A stretch of DNA of 64,000 nt from Mugil cephalus (taxonomy: Eukaryota > Chordata > Actinopteri > Mugiliformes > Mugilidae): NCBI RefSeq assembly GCF_022458985.1, contig NC_061786.1:24194474-24258473 (forward strand). Direction: 5' to 3'. The translations under genes were made by a program, and so were the position numbers. Below, piece after piece: positions 31,701 to 46,700 of this stretch. Under the pieces are notes generated by a model. The model was given only the letters and a program-made list of their open reading frames with translations, searched no databases and was not told the DNA's origin. Position 1 is the stretch's first letter. Each line of letters opens with the position of its first letter.

Positions 31701-34700
31701 GTTGGTTGTGGTAGTGGTAGTGGGGGGGGGGGTCATGTTAGTTGTGGTAATGGTAGTGGGGGGGGGTTATGTTGGTAGTGGTAGTGGTAGTGGGGGGGGG
31801 TCATGTTAGTTGTGGTAATGGTAGTGGGGGGGTTATGTTGGTAGTGGTAGTGGGGGGGTTATGTTGGTAGTGGTAGTGGTAGTGTGGGGGGGGTCATGTT
31901 AGTTGTGGTAGTGGTAGTGGGGGGGTTATGTTGGTTGTGGTAGTGGTAGTGGGGGGTCATAGTAGTTGTGGTAGTGGTAGTGGGGGGGTTATGTTGGTAG
32001 TGGTAATGGTAGTGTGGGGGGGGTCATGTTGGTTGTGGTAGTGGTAGTGGGGGGGTTATATTGGTTGTGGTAGTGGTAGTGGGGGGGGTCATGTTAGTTG
32101 TGGTAGTGGGGGGGTCATAGTAGTAGTGGGGGGGGGGGTCATGTTGGTAGTGGTAGTGGGGGGGTTATGTTGGTAGTGGTAGTGGGGGGGTTATGTTGGT
32201 AGTGGTAGTGGTAGTGTGGGGGGGGTTATGTTGGTTGTGGTAGTGGTAGTGTGGGGGGGGTCATGTTAGTTGTGGTAGTGGTAGTGGTAGTGTGGGGGGG
32301 GGGGGTCATATTGGTAGTGGTAGTGGTAGTGGTAGTGGTAGTAGGGGGGTTATGGTGGTAGTGGTAGTGGTAGTGTGGGGGGGTTATGTTGGTAGTGGTA
32401 GTGTGGGGGGGGGTCATATTGGTTGTGGTAGTGGGGGGGTCATAGTAGTAGTGGGGGGGGGGTCACGTTGATACGTCGTCTGATACGTTCTAATCTTCCT
32501 CTCTGACATTAGCAGCGTCCCCGTGTCCTCCTGACGTTTGTGTCTCTGTCCACCAGAAAAACGTGGTGGTGGCGGCCAACAAGGTGTCCAGCAAAGTGAC
32601 GGCCGTGTCCTTCTCAGATGACAGCTCCTACTTCGTCACCGCCGGCAACCGTCACGTCAAGTTCTGGTACCTGGACCACGCCAAGACCTCCAAGGTACTG
32701 CCCCCGGTCAGCTGATCAGTGGCCACTGATCAGCTGACCGCTTACCGACAGCGTGTCTGCATCTCCAGGTCAACGCCACCGTCCCCCTGATGGGGCGTTC
32801 AGGGTTGCTGGGAGAACTGAGGAACAACTTCTTCAGTGATGTGGCATGTGGGCGGGGCCGACAGGCCGCCGCCACCTTCTGCATCACGTCCTCCGGTTTC
32901 CTGTGTGAGTTCAACGAGCGCCGGCTGCTCGACAAGTGGGTCGAATTACGGGTGAGTCCCTGGTCCCTGAACTAACCCCCGGTCCCTGAACTAACCCCCG
33001 GTCTCTGGTCCCTGAACTAACCCCCGGTCCCTGAACTAACCCCCGGTCCCTGAACTAACCCCTGACTGTATCAGTGTGTATATTGTGTTTATTGCTTTAA
33101 TGTGAATTCTTCTGTTTCCTGTTCTGCCTCCTGAGCAGAGAGTCGACTCCTCCTCTGTAAGTCCTTCTCTTCCTGTCCTCCTCCTCCTGTCCATCTGTCC
33201 TCCTCCTCCTGTCCTCCTCCTCTGTAAGTCCTTCTCCTCCTGTCATCCTCCTCCTGTCCATCTGTCCTCCTCCTCCTGTCCTCCTCCTCTGTCCATCTGT
33301 CCTTCTCCTCCTGTCATCCTCCTCCTGTCCTCCTGTCCTCCTCCTCCTGTCCTCCTCCTCCTGTCCATCTGTCCTCCTCCTGCCATCCATCCTCTAATAA
33401 ACTGATGTTTCATTGGTTCAAACTTGACAAGAGAGAGAAAAAAACTCTTCCTGCTCTCACCTCATTGGTCGGTTTCATTCATTCTTCTTCCTCTGATTGG
33501 TTGTGTGAAGCCCCTCCCTCCGTACCCCAGTTCAGATTCACAGAGGACCTTGAACGCACCATCACTAACCTGCATTTCAGACATTTGTTTCAGAAGTTTC
33601 TACAGCAGAACTGAACCTGTCCTGTTGTCCCTCTGTCCTCTTGTCTCTGTCTTCCTGTCCCTCATTCCTCAGGTGTCCCAGGCCACCTGTCTGTCCGTCT
33701 CAGAGGACTTTATCTTCTGTGGTTGCTCTGATGGGATGGTTCGAGCCTTCAGTCCAATCAACCTCCACTTCCTGTGCACTCTGCCCCGCCCACACTCTCT
33801 TGGCGTGGACGTGTCCAGCGTGGTGGACGCCAGGTAAGGCCCACACCTGTCCTCTGGTGTCCTCCTCCACGTTTGTAGCATTTTAAAAAGGTTCAACATA
33901 TTGAGCTTCAAGAAGTTTAAACGTTTTAAATGTTCTTGTGTGATGAACCAGGTGTTCACAGGTCTGACTGTCCCGGCCTCTGGTCTCAGGACCAGGTCCT
34001 CTAGGGGGGACACTTTGGACTAAATGGTCTCTCTGTAGAGGCCAGTCAGATGTGGACCAGTCCTCCTCTCTCCATGAGGGACATTAAATCAGACCAGTCT
34101 TTATCTTCTTAGTGATGTCCTGTCTGTGATGTCTCTGACTGGACCTACTGTCCTCTTCTATGTCTCATCATGTCTCTGTGCTTCCTGTCCAGGGACTGAG
34201 GATGCTAATTAGCATCGTTGCTATAATCCAGCATATTCACGCCTGTTGCTGCCTGGACAGATGTTCATTAATGAGCTCTGTCCCCATCGAAGACATCAAA
34301 TAAATAATAAACAGACTGACCTTCTCCTGGTTTCCTGTTGTCCTCAGTCAGCTGTTCTCTGGAGGGGCGGAGTCTCGTTATCCCGACGCCGTCGCCGTCT
34401 CGTACGACTCCACCAATCGCTGGTTGTCCTGCGTCTACAACGACCACAGCGTTTACGTCTGGGACGTCCGAGACCTCCATGACCCCCGCAGGGTGGGAAA
34501 ACTGTACTCGGCCCTTTACCACTCGTCCTGCGTCTGGAGCCTGGAGGTCAGTGGTTCCTCTAGGTCAAAGGTCAGAGGTCAAAGGTTGGTCCCAGAGTCT
34601 GACTCTCCTTCCTGTTAAAAACTCTTTCACCTTGGTCCTGGTTCGGTTTCATTCTTTCAGCTCAACTTTACAAACTGTGTGAACACGTTGGAGCTAAAAC

Positions 34701-37700
34701 CAGACTAGAACCATCAGATCCAGGAGGAACAAGTTAGAAAACCACAAACATGTTGAACCAAACATTTCTAGAACTTAGAATGTAAATCTAACCTGGACAT
34801 TTCTAAAGCTGATCAACACATTTACTTATTTACAACTATTTTCATTAAAACTATTTAGGACCATGTCCACAACTATCAGGTGTCCAACCAGTAATAATGT
34901 CTGAATGTCCTAGATGTGTCCAATCTTTTCCCTCTTCCTCTGCAAGGAGAAGGTTTAAACTTTAAGGCTGGACAGCCATGGAGCTGCAGCTCTTCTTCGT
35001 TGGTGTTTACCGGTGTTGCTGTTTGTCCTGCAGATGTATCCAGAGGTGGAGGGAGGACGGAGAGGGGTGAGTGAGACATGCCCCCCCCCTGGATCCTTCC
35101 TGTCCTGCTCCTCAGACAATACCATCCGCCTGTGGAACATGGAGGGACACGGCGTCTTCCACAGGAACATCCTGAGCCATGTGAGACAGCACACACCTGC
35201 CCCCTCCCCTCACGCCCCCCGTCCCCCCGCCCCTGCCCCCGCCCCCTATCCCCCCCCATCACCCCCCATCCCCACTGTGACACAGCTAGTCTGTCAGTGG
35301 GTTTGACTGATGTGACCTTTGACCCCTTAGGACCTTCAGAAGGTAATTTATGTGGACGACAGCATCAGCAGCCTCCTGGACACAGAGAGCATCACAGTCA
35401 CCGGCGGCAACACAGAGAAGGCGGGGCCATCGGGGTGGGAGGGGCAACAGACGGACCAGAGCAGGGTGGGCATTAGGACCCTGAGTATCAGTCCCAATGG
35501 TCGGCACCTGGCCTCTGGAGACCGCATGGGTGTCCTGAGGTGAGGGAGGGGTTATACGGGGGCGGGGCTAGTGGTACTGTCATGGGTGTGGTCTCTTGTG
35601 TGGGCGTGGCTTCAGTGAGGTCATGAGTTGTTTTTACTCATTTAGGATCCATGACCTGGGCGACATGGAGGAGATCCTGAACGTTCAGGCTCATGACTCG
35701 GAAATCCTCTGCCTGGAGTTCTCCAAACCTGATACAGGTGACTCTTACCTGGCCGTGTGCTGGTGACATCACATTGGATTCAGCCAATAGGAGGTCAGAC
35801 TTTTCATAGACTTCCTGTCTCTCAGGTCTCCAGTTATTAGCCACGGCCAGTCGGGACCGTCTCATCCACGTCCTGGACGCCAGCCGAGACTACAGCCTGG
35901 TCCAGACGCTGGACGAACACTCGTCCTCCATCACAGCCGTCAGATTCGCTGGTCAGTCCCCCTGACCCACTTCACCCCGACCCACTTCACTTCTGACCCA
36001 CTTCACCCTGACCCACTTCACCTCTGACCTCTGACCCACTTCACCCCGACCCACTTCACTCTGACCCACTTCACCCCGACCCACTTCACTCTGACCCACT
36101 TCACCCTGACCCACTTCACCCTGACCCCTGACACACTTCACCCTGACCCACTTCACCTCTGACCCACTTCACCCTGACCCACTTCACCCTGACCCACTTC
36201 ACCCTGACCCCTGACCCACTTCACCCTGACCCACTTCACCTCTGACCCACTTCACCTCTGACCCACTTCACCCTGACCCACTTCACCTCTGACCCACTTC
36301 ACCTCTGACCTCTGACCCACTTCACCCCGACCCACTTCACTCTGACCCACTTCACCCTGACCCACTTCACCTCTGACCCACTTCACCCCGACCCACTTCA
36401 CCTCTGACCCACTTCACCTCTGACCCACTTCACCCTGACCCACTTCACCCTGACCCACTTCACCTCTGACCCCTGACCCACTTCACCTGACCCACTTCAC
36501 CTCTGACCCACTTCACCCTGACCCACTTCACCCTGACCCACTTCACCTCTGACCCACTTCACCCTGACCCACTATACCCTGACCCACTTCACCTCTGACC
36601 CCTGACCCACTTCACCCTGACCCACTTCACCTCTGACCCACTTCACCCTGACCCACTTCACCTCTGACCCACTTCACCTCTGACCCACTTCACTCTGACC
36701 CACTTCACCCTGACCCACTTCACCTCTGACCTCTGACCCACTTCACCTCTGACCCACTTCACCCTGACCCACTTCACCCCGACCCACTTCACCTCTGACC
36801 CACTTCACCCCTGACCCACTTCACCCCTGACCTCTGACCTCTGACCCACTTCACCCCTGACCCACTTCACCTCTGACCTCTGACCCACTTCACCCCGACC
36901 CACTTCACCTCTGACCTCTGACCCACTTCACCCCGACCCACTTCACCTCTGACCTCTGACCCACTTCACCCTGACCCACTTCACCCCGACCCACTTCACC
37001 CCTGACCTCTGACCCACTTCACCCTGACCCACTTCACCTCTGACCTCTGACCCACTTCACCCCTGACCCACTTCACCCCTGACCTCTGACCTCTGACCCA
37101 CTTCACCTCTGACCTCTGACCCACTTCACCTCTGACCTCCTTCCTGTCTTCCAGCCAATGAGGAGAAGGTGAGGATGATCAGCTGTGGAGCAGATAAGAG
37201 CGTCTACTTCCGCACAGCTCAGCAGGTGAGACCAACACCTGAGTAATGTCACATAGTGATGTTGCAGGGTGATGACGTCACTTCCTGTTTCTCAGATGGG
37301 GGCGGAGCTAGAATTCACAAGGACACATCACGTGGTCAGGAAGACGACGCTGTACGACATGGACGTGGATCCGACAAGGAAATACGCAGCAGTGGGCTGT
37401 CAGGACCGTAGCATCAGGTAACACTGAGCATCTTGGGTAATGTAGTACATCCCCCTGAACGGGATCAACCAATGAGCTGCTTCGTGTCTGTCTGTGTCCC
37501 CCAGGATCTTCAGCATCAGCAACGGTAAACAGAAGAAGTTGTATAAAGGCTCTCAGGGAGAGGACGGGACACTCATCAAGGTAGGACGGTTACCAAGGCA
37601 ACGACTCTAGGGGACACAGGGCAGCTGTTAACCGGCTCCTCCCCCTTCCTGTCCTCAGGTGCAGATCGACCCGTCAGGACTCTACGTCGCCACCTCCTGC

Positions 37701-40700
37701 TCCGACAAGAACATCAGCATCTTCGACTTCTACTCTGGAGAGTGTGTGGCCACCATGTTCGGACACTCAGGTACAGCAACACAACGATGACACGATGACA
37801 CGATGACACAACACCACAACTACACAGCACCACAACACCACAACACCACAACACCACAACAACACAACGACACAACACCACAATGACACAACACCACAGC
37901 ACCACAGCACCACAACACCACAACACCACAACACAACAACTACACAACCACACAACACCACAACGACACAACTACACAGCACCACAACACCACAACAACA
38001 CAACGACACAACACCACAACACCACAGCACCACAACACCACAACTACACAGCACCACAACACCACAACTACACAGCACCACAACACCACAACTACACAAC
38101 CACACAACACCACAATGACACAACAGCACAACCCCACAACAACACAACACCACAACCACACAACCACACAACACCACAACAACACAACGACACAACACCA
38201 CAACACCACAACACCACAACAACACAACAACACAACAACACAACACCACAATGACACAACACCACAACACCACAGCACCACAACGACACAACACCACAAC
38301 AACACAACGACACAACACCACAATGACACAACACCACAACACCACAACACTACAACAACACAACACCACAATGACACAACACCACAGCACCACAACGACA
38401 CAACACCACAACACCACCACACCACAACAACACAACACCACAACCACACAACACCACAACACCACAACGATGACACGATGACACAACACCACAACCACAC
38501 AACGACACAACAACACAACGACACAACACCACAACACCACCACACCACAACAACACAACACCACAACGACACAACACCACAACAACACAATGACACAACC
38601 CCACAACGACACAACACCACAACACCATAGCAACACAACGACACAACACCACAACACCACAACAACACAACACCACAACCACAATGACACCACAACGATG
38701 ACACGATGACACAACACCACAACGACACAACACCACAACACCACAACAACACAACACCACAATGACACAACACCACAGCACCACAACGACACAACACCAC
38801 AACACCACAACAACACAACGACACAACACCACAATGACACAACACCACAACACCACAACAACACAACGACACAACACCACAACGATGACACGATGACACA
38901 ACACCACAACAACACAACACCACAACCACACAACACCACAACACCACAGCACCACAACGATGACACGATGACACAACACCACAACGACACAACACCACAA
39001 CAACACAACGACACAACACCACAACACCACCACACCACAACAACACAACACCACAACCACACAACACCACAACACCACAGCACCACAACACCACAACAAC
39101 ACAACGACACAACAACACAACGATGGCACGATGACACAACACCACAACAACACAACACCACAACCACACAACACCACAACACCACAGCACCACAACGATG
39201 ACACGATGACACAACACCACAACGACACAACACCACAACAACACAACGACACAACACCACAACACCACCACACCACAACAACACAACACCACAACGACAC
39301 AACACCACAACAACACAATGACACAACCCCACAACGACACAACACCACAACACCATAGCAACACAACGACACAACACCACAACAACACAACACCACAATG
39401 ACACAACACCACAGCACCACAACGACACAACACCACAACACCACAACAACACAACGACACAACACCACGATGACACAACACCACAACGACACAACACCAC
39501 AACACCACAACAACACAACGACACAACACCACAACGATGACACGATGACACAACACCACAACAACACAACACCACAACCACACAACACCACAACACCACA
39601 GCACCACAACGATGACACGATGACACAACACCACAACGACACAACACCACAACAACACAACGACACAACACCACAACACCACCACACCACAACAACACAA
39701 CACCACAACCACACAACACCACAACACCACAGCACCACAACACCACAACAACACAACGACACAACAACACAACGACACAACACCACAATGACACAACACC
39801 ACAACACCACAACAACACAACGACACAACACCACAATGACACAACACCACAACACCACAGCACCACAACACCACAACACAACAACTACACAACCACACAA
39901 CACCACAACGACACAACTACACAGCACCACAACACCACAACAACACAACGACACAACACCACAACACCACAGCACCACAACACCACAACTACACAGCACC
40001 ACAACACCACAACTACACAGCACCACAACACCACAACTACACAACCACACAACACCACAATGACACAACAGCACAACCCCACAACAACAACACCACAACC
40101 ACACAACCACACAACACCACAACGACACAACACCACAACACCACAACACCACAACAACACAACGACACAACACCACAATGACACAACACCACAACACCAC
40201 AGCACCACAACACCACAACACAACAACTACACAACCACACAACACCACAACGACACAACTACACAGCACCACAACACCACAACAACACAGCACCACAACA
40301 CCACAACTACACAGCACCACAACACCACAACTACACAGCACCACAACACCACAACTACACAACAACACAACGACACAACACCACAATGACACAACACCAC
40401 AACACCACAACAACACAACACCACAATGACACCACCACGATGACACGATGACACAACACCACAACCACACAACACCACAACACCACAGCACCACAACGAC
40501 ACAACACCACAACAACACAACGACACAACACCACAACACCACAACAACACAACACCACAACCACAATGACACCACAACGATGACACGATGACACAACACC
40601 ACAACGACACAACGACACAACACCACAACAACACAACACCACAATGACACAACACCACAGCACCACAACGACACCACACCACAACAACACAACAACACAA

Positions 40701-43700
40701 CGACACAACACCACAACTACACAGCACCACAACACCACAACACCACAACAACACAACGACACAACACCACAACGATGACACGATGACACAACACCACAAC
40801 CACACAACGACACAACACCACAACAACACAACGACACAACACCACAACAACACAACACCACAACCACACAACACCACAATGACACCACAACGATGACACG
40901 ATGACACAACACCACAACGACACAACACCACAACGACACAACACCACAACACCACAACAACACAACACCACAACCACAATGACACCACAACGATGACACA
41001 ATGACACAACACCACAACGACACAACGACACAACACCACAACACCACAACAACACAACACCACAATGACACAACACCACAGCACCACAACGACACCACAC
41101 CACAACAACACAACACCACAACCACACAACACCACAACACCACAGCACCACAACACCACAACAACACAACGACACAACACCACAACAACACAACACCACA
41201 ACCACAATGACACCACAACGATGACACGATGACACAACACCACAACGACACAACAACACAACACCACAACCACACAACACCACAACACCACAGCACCACA
41301 ACGACACAACACCACAACAACACAACGACACAACACCACAACACCACAACAACACAACACCACAACCACAATGACACCACAATGACACCACAACGATGAC
41401 ACGATGACACAACACCACAACGACACAACACCACAACACCACAACCACAATGACACCACAACGATGACACGATGACACAACACCACAACGACACAACACC
41501 ACAACACCACAACAACACAACACCACAATGACACAACACCACAGCACCACAACACCACAACACCACAACAACACAACGACACAACGGCACAACACCACAA
41601 CGATGACACGATGACACAACACCACAACCACACAACGACACAACACCACAACAACACAACGACACAACGACACAACACCACAACACCACAACACCACCAC
41701 AACAACACAACACCACACCCACACAACGACACAACACCACACCCACACAACGACACAACCACACAACACCACAACACCACAGCACCACAACGACACAACA
41801 CCACAAACAACACAACGACACAACACCACAACACCACAACACCATAGCAACACAACGACACAACACCACAACAACACAACACCACAATGATACAACACCA
41901 CAACACCACAGCACCACAACGACACAACACCACAACACCACAGCACCACAACACCACAACACCACAATGACACAACGACACAACACCACAACGATGACAC
42001 AACAGCACAACCCCACAACGACACAACACCACACCCACACAACAACACAACGACACAACACCACAACACCACAACACCACAATGACACAACACCACAGCA
42101 ACACAACTACACAACACCACAACCACACAACCACACAACACCACAACAACACAACACCACAACCACACAACACAACAACACCACAACAACACAATGACAC
42201 CACAACGATGACACGATGACACAACACCACAACGACACAACACCACGATGACACAACACCACAACACCACAACCACACAACCACACAACACCACAACCAC
42301 ACAACACCACAACAACACAACGACACAACACCACAACACCACAGCACCACAACACCACAGCACCACAACAACACAACACCACAACACCACAACAACACAA
42401 CACCACAACCACACAACAACACAATGACACAACACCACAATGATGACACGATGACACAATACCACAACCACACAACCACACAACACCACAACAACACAAC
42501 CACACAACACCACAACAACACAACCACACAACACCACAACAACACAACGACACAACACCACAACGACACAACACCACAGCACCACAACAACACAACACCA
42601 CAACCACACAACACCACAACACCACAACCACACAACAACACAATGACACAACACCACAACGATGACACGATGACACGATGACACAACACCACAACACCAC
42701 AACCACACAACGACACAACACCACAACAACACAACGACACAACGACACAACACCACAACACCACAACACCACCACAACAACACAACACCACACCCACACA
42801 ACGACACAACACCACACCCACACAACGACACAACCACACAACACCACAACACCACAGCACCACAACGACACAACACCACAACAACACAACGACACAACAC
42901 CACAACACCACAACACCATAGCAACACAACGACACAACACCACAACAACACAACACCACAATGATACAACACCACAACACCACAGCACCACAACGACACA
43001 ACACCACAACACCACAGCACCACAACACCACAACACCACAATGACACAACGACACAACACCACAACGATGACACAACAGCACAACCCCACAACGACACAA
43101 CACCACACCCACACAACAACACAACGACACAACACCACAACACCACAACACCACAATGACACAACACCACAGCAACACAACTACACAACACCACAACCAC
43201 ACAACCACACAACACCACAACAACACAACACCACAACCACACAACACAACAACACCACAACAACACAATGACACCACAACGATGACACGATGACACAACA
43301 CCACAACGACACAACACCACGATGACACAACACCACAACACCACAACCACACAACCACACAACACCACAACCACACAACACCACAACAACACAACGACAC
43401 AACACCACAACACCACAGCACCACAACACCACAGCACCACAACAACACAACACCACAACACCACAACAACACAACACCACAACCACACAAACACAATGAC
43501 ACAACACCACAATGATGACACGATGACACAATACCACAACCACACAACCACACAACACCACAACAACACAACCACACAACACCACAACAACACAACCACA
43601 CAACACCACAACAACACAACGACACAACACCACAACGACACAACACCACAGCACCACAACAACACAACACCACAACCACACAACACCACAACACCACAAC

Positions 43701-46700
43701 CACACAACAACACAATGACACAACACCACAACGATGACACGATGACACGATGACACAACACCACAACCACACAACGACACAACACCACAACAACACAACC
43801 ACACAACACCACAACACCACAACGACACAACACCACAACCACACAACACCACAACAACACAACACCACAACCACACAACACCACAACACCACAGCACCAC
43901 AATGACACACAACACCACAACAACACAACAACACAACACCACAACGACACAACACCACAACGACACAACACAACAACGACACAACGACACAACAACACAA
44001 CGATGACACAACACCACAACCACACAACGACACAACACCACGATGACACAACACCACAACAACACAACCACACAACACCACAACAACACAACACCACAAC
44101 CACACAACCACACAACCACACAACACCACAACTACACAACACCACAACCACACAACACCACAACGACACAACCACACAACACCACAACACCACAACCACA
44201 CAACACCACAACAACACAACCACACAACACCACAACACCACAACCACACAACCACACAACACCACAACCACACAACCACACAACAACACAACCACAGAAC
44301 AACAAAACCACAACCTCAACCAATAACAATGCATCCGTTGAGTTTTTTTGCCCTGTCCCCCTGTCCCCCCGTCTCCTGTCCCCCCTGTCCCCCTGTCTCC
44401 TGTCTTCTGACTGCCTCTGTGGTTGTGTTGTTTCAGAGATTGTGACGGGACTGAAGTTCAGCAGCGACTGTCGACACCTGATCAGTGTTTCTGGGGACAG
44501 GTAGAGCCCCCCCCAACACACACACACACACATTACCCCCCCCCCCCCCCCCCCCCCCCGTTACTGTGTGTGTGTTAATGTGTGTGTGTGACTGTGTGTG
44601 TGCAGCTGTATCTTTGTGTGGCGTCTGAGTCCAGAGCTGACCGTCCGGATGAGGCAGCGTCTCTCTGAGCTCCGCCCCCCCAGCACCACGCCGTGCTCCC
44701 AGAATGCACCTGAGCACAAAACCGTGAAGCTCAGGTAAAACATCTCGTTACTCGTCTCATTCATCGTGTGTGTCTGTGTGATGAAACAACTCGTTGTGTT
44801 TGAGCAGCGCTGAGATGTCGTCTCCTCCCGTCGTCAACATGTCGTCTGACAGCGACAAGGAGGAGGAGGAGGGGGAGGAGCTCCAGAGTCCTTATAAGGT
44901 CACAGCAGGAAGTCTGGAGGAGGAGACAGGTCTGTTACCGTGGTTACATCTTAAAGATACAGCCGCATCTCACCTATGGAGGCTGTTAAACCACAACATC
45001 ACCACAACCACAACACAACCACAGCACAAAAAAAATTAACACAAAACGACCACAACACAAAACGACCACAACAATGATCAGCTTTCAGTAAATGATGAAA
45101 ATGTTTTTTGTTTCTGTCACCAGACTCTGAGACATTGGACCGAGACCAGAAGACGGTCAGTAAAACGCTCCTCTTCACCTCACCTCCACCTCCTCTTCAC
45201 CTCACCTTCACCTCCTCTTCACCTCCCCAGGGTCGACTCCCTCGGCGGCGCTGGTCCAGGAGGACGGGCAACGTTGACGGTGTCCTGATGGTGAAATCCA
45301 TGTTGGACCTGAGACTGCTGGACTCGTACAGGCCTGACAAACAGGAGGACCGGGTGGACCAGGAGGACCGGGTGGACCAGGGGGACCGGGTGGACCAGGG
45401 GGACCAGGTGGACCAGGTGGACCAAGAGGACCAGGTGGACCAAGAGGACCAGGGGGACCAGGAGGACCAGGTGGACCGGGTGGACCAAGTGGAAGTCGGG
45501 ACACTATGACACAGACTCTATGTAAATATGACGTGAAGCATTAATCACATACTCTGTTTACATCTCAGAAGACACGCACCCTCCATGTTAGCCACGCCCC
45601 TTTTAACCAGAGGAGGACGGGTCAGGATGTGGGGGCGGGGTTTTACAGGACCAACCAGGAGCTGGGGAGTACCATGAGCCTGCAGGTCAGCAGTGCCTGG
45701 GTGAGTTCTGAATGTGGACGTTTGTCTTCAGAAAGAACCTGGATCAGATCAGTTGAGACATCGGTGGTTCCTTCCATCCAGGTGGAGGACGAGACGAGGA
45801 CCAATCAGAGGCCAGACTTCATCCTGCTGTCCAATCAGAGCCCAGATAGAGAGGAGGAGGACCCCATCCTGTACCCAGACCACTGGGAGGACGGAGTGAG
45901 CTTGACTGAAAGGTAGGATCAGATCATCATGTGTTCGACGCTGTGATTAGTCTCGTATTAACTCCGCCCTGTCTGGTGTTAACTCCGCCCCCTGGTCAGT
46001 GAGTTCCAGGTGAAGGAGGCGTGTCCTGCTGCAGGTGGACGACAGGACAAACCCAGTCCAGATAGCGGCTGCTCACTGGCCTACAACTCCAGACTGTCCA
46101 GTCCAGACAGACCTGGAGGAGATGGTGAGACGGGGGGACAGAGGACAGGGGACAGAGGGACTTACTCTGGTCCCTCTTAAATCTCATGTCTTCTCTGTCC
46201 ACCAGACTCGGTGGAGCTTCTCAGTGGGGACGGAAACTCCTCGGAGCTGGAGGAGGACGAGGACGACGAAGGGGGACGAGGACACGTGGAGGTGTCTCAA
46301 CCTGTCCCTCAGACTCCAGACAAGGAGGCGTTCCTGAAAGAACACTTTGGCACCTTGGCCGACCTCTCTGAGTCAGGTACAACAACAACAACAACAACAA
46401 CATCACAACCAGCAACAACACAACCAGCAACAACACAACCAACACCAGCAACAACAACAACAACACAACCAGCAACACAACCAACAACAACACAACCAAC
46501 ACCAGCAACAACACAACCAACAACAACACAACCAACACCAGCAACAACACAACCAACAACAACACAACCAGCACCAGCAACAACACAACCAGCAACAACA
46601 CAACCAACAACAACACAACCAGCAACACAACCAGCAACATCACAAGCAACAACAACACAACCAGCAACAACACAACCAACACCAGCAACAACGCAACCAA

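Larger units (their letters stand above)
30616..44690 (+). other. mapkbp1: WD40-repeat region of MAPKBP1
   Basis: Spread over exons from 30616 to 44734, residues about 94-755. Recognisable blades include [32 protein letters not shown]-type sequence (here [14 protein letters not shown]), [46 protein letters not shown]-type [55 protein letters not shown] and [14 protein letters not shown]. This fits two tandem propellers as in the MAPKBP1/WDR62 family. Confidence 0.9.

Noticed and set aside
37714-44334. Giant minus-strand reading frames (up to 1354 codons) rich in Cys, Val, Leu and Trp, and plus-strand frames rich in His, Thr, Gln and Asn.
   Set aside because: They lie entirely in the A/C-only satellite. 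The repeat words lack stop codons in several frames at once, there is no start context or conservation, and the region is an intron between well-supported mapkbp1 exons.
45208-45504. Collagen-like GPPGPPGP frame on the minus strand.
   Set aside because: It is the complement of the 9 bp repeat at the end of a mapkbp1 exon. There is no collagen gene context, signal peptide or continuation.
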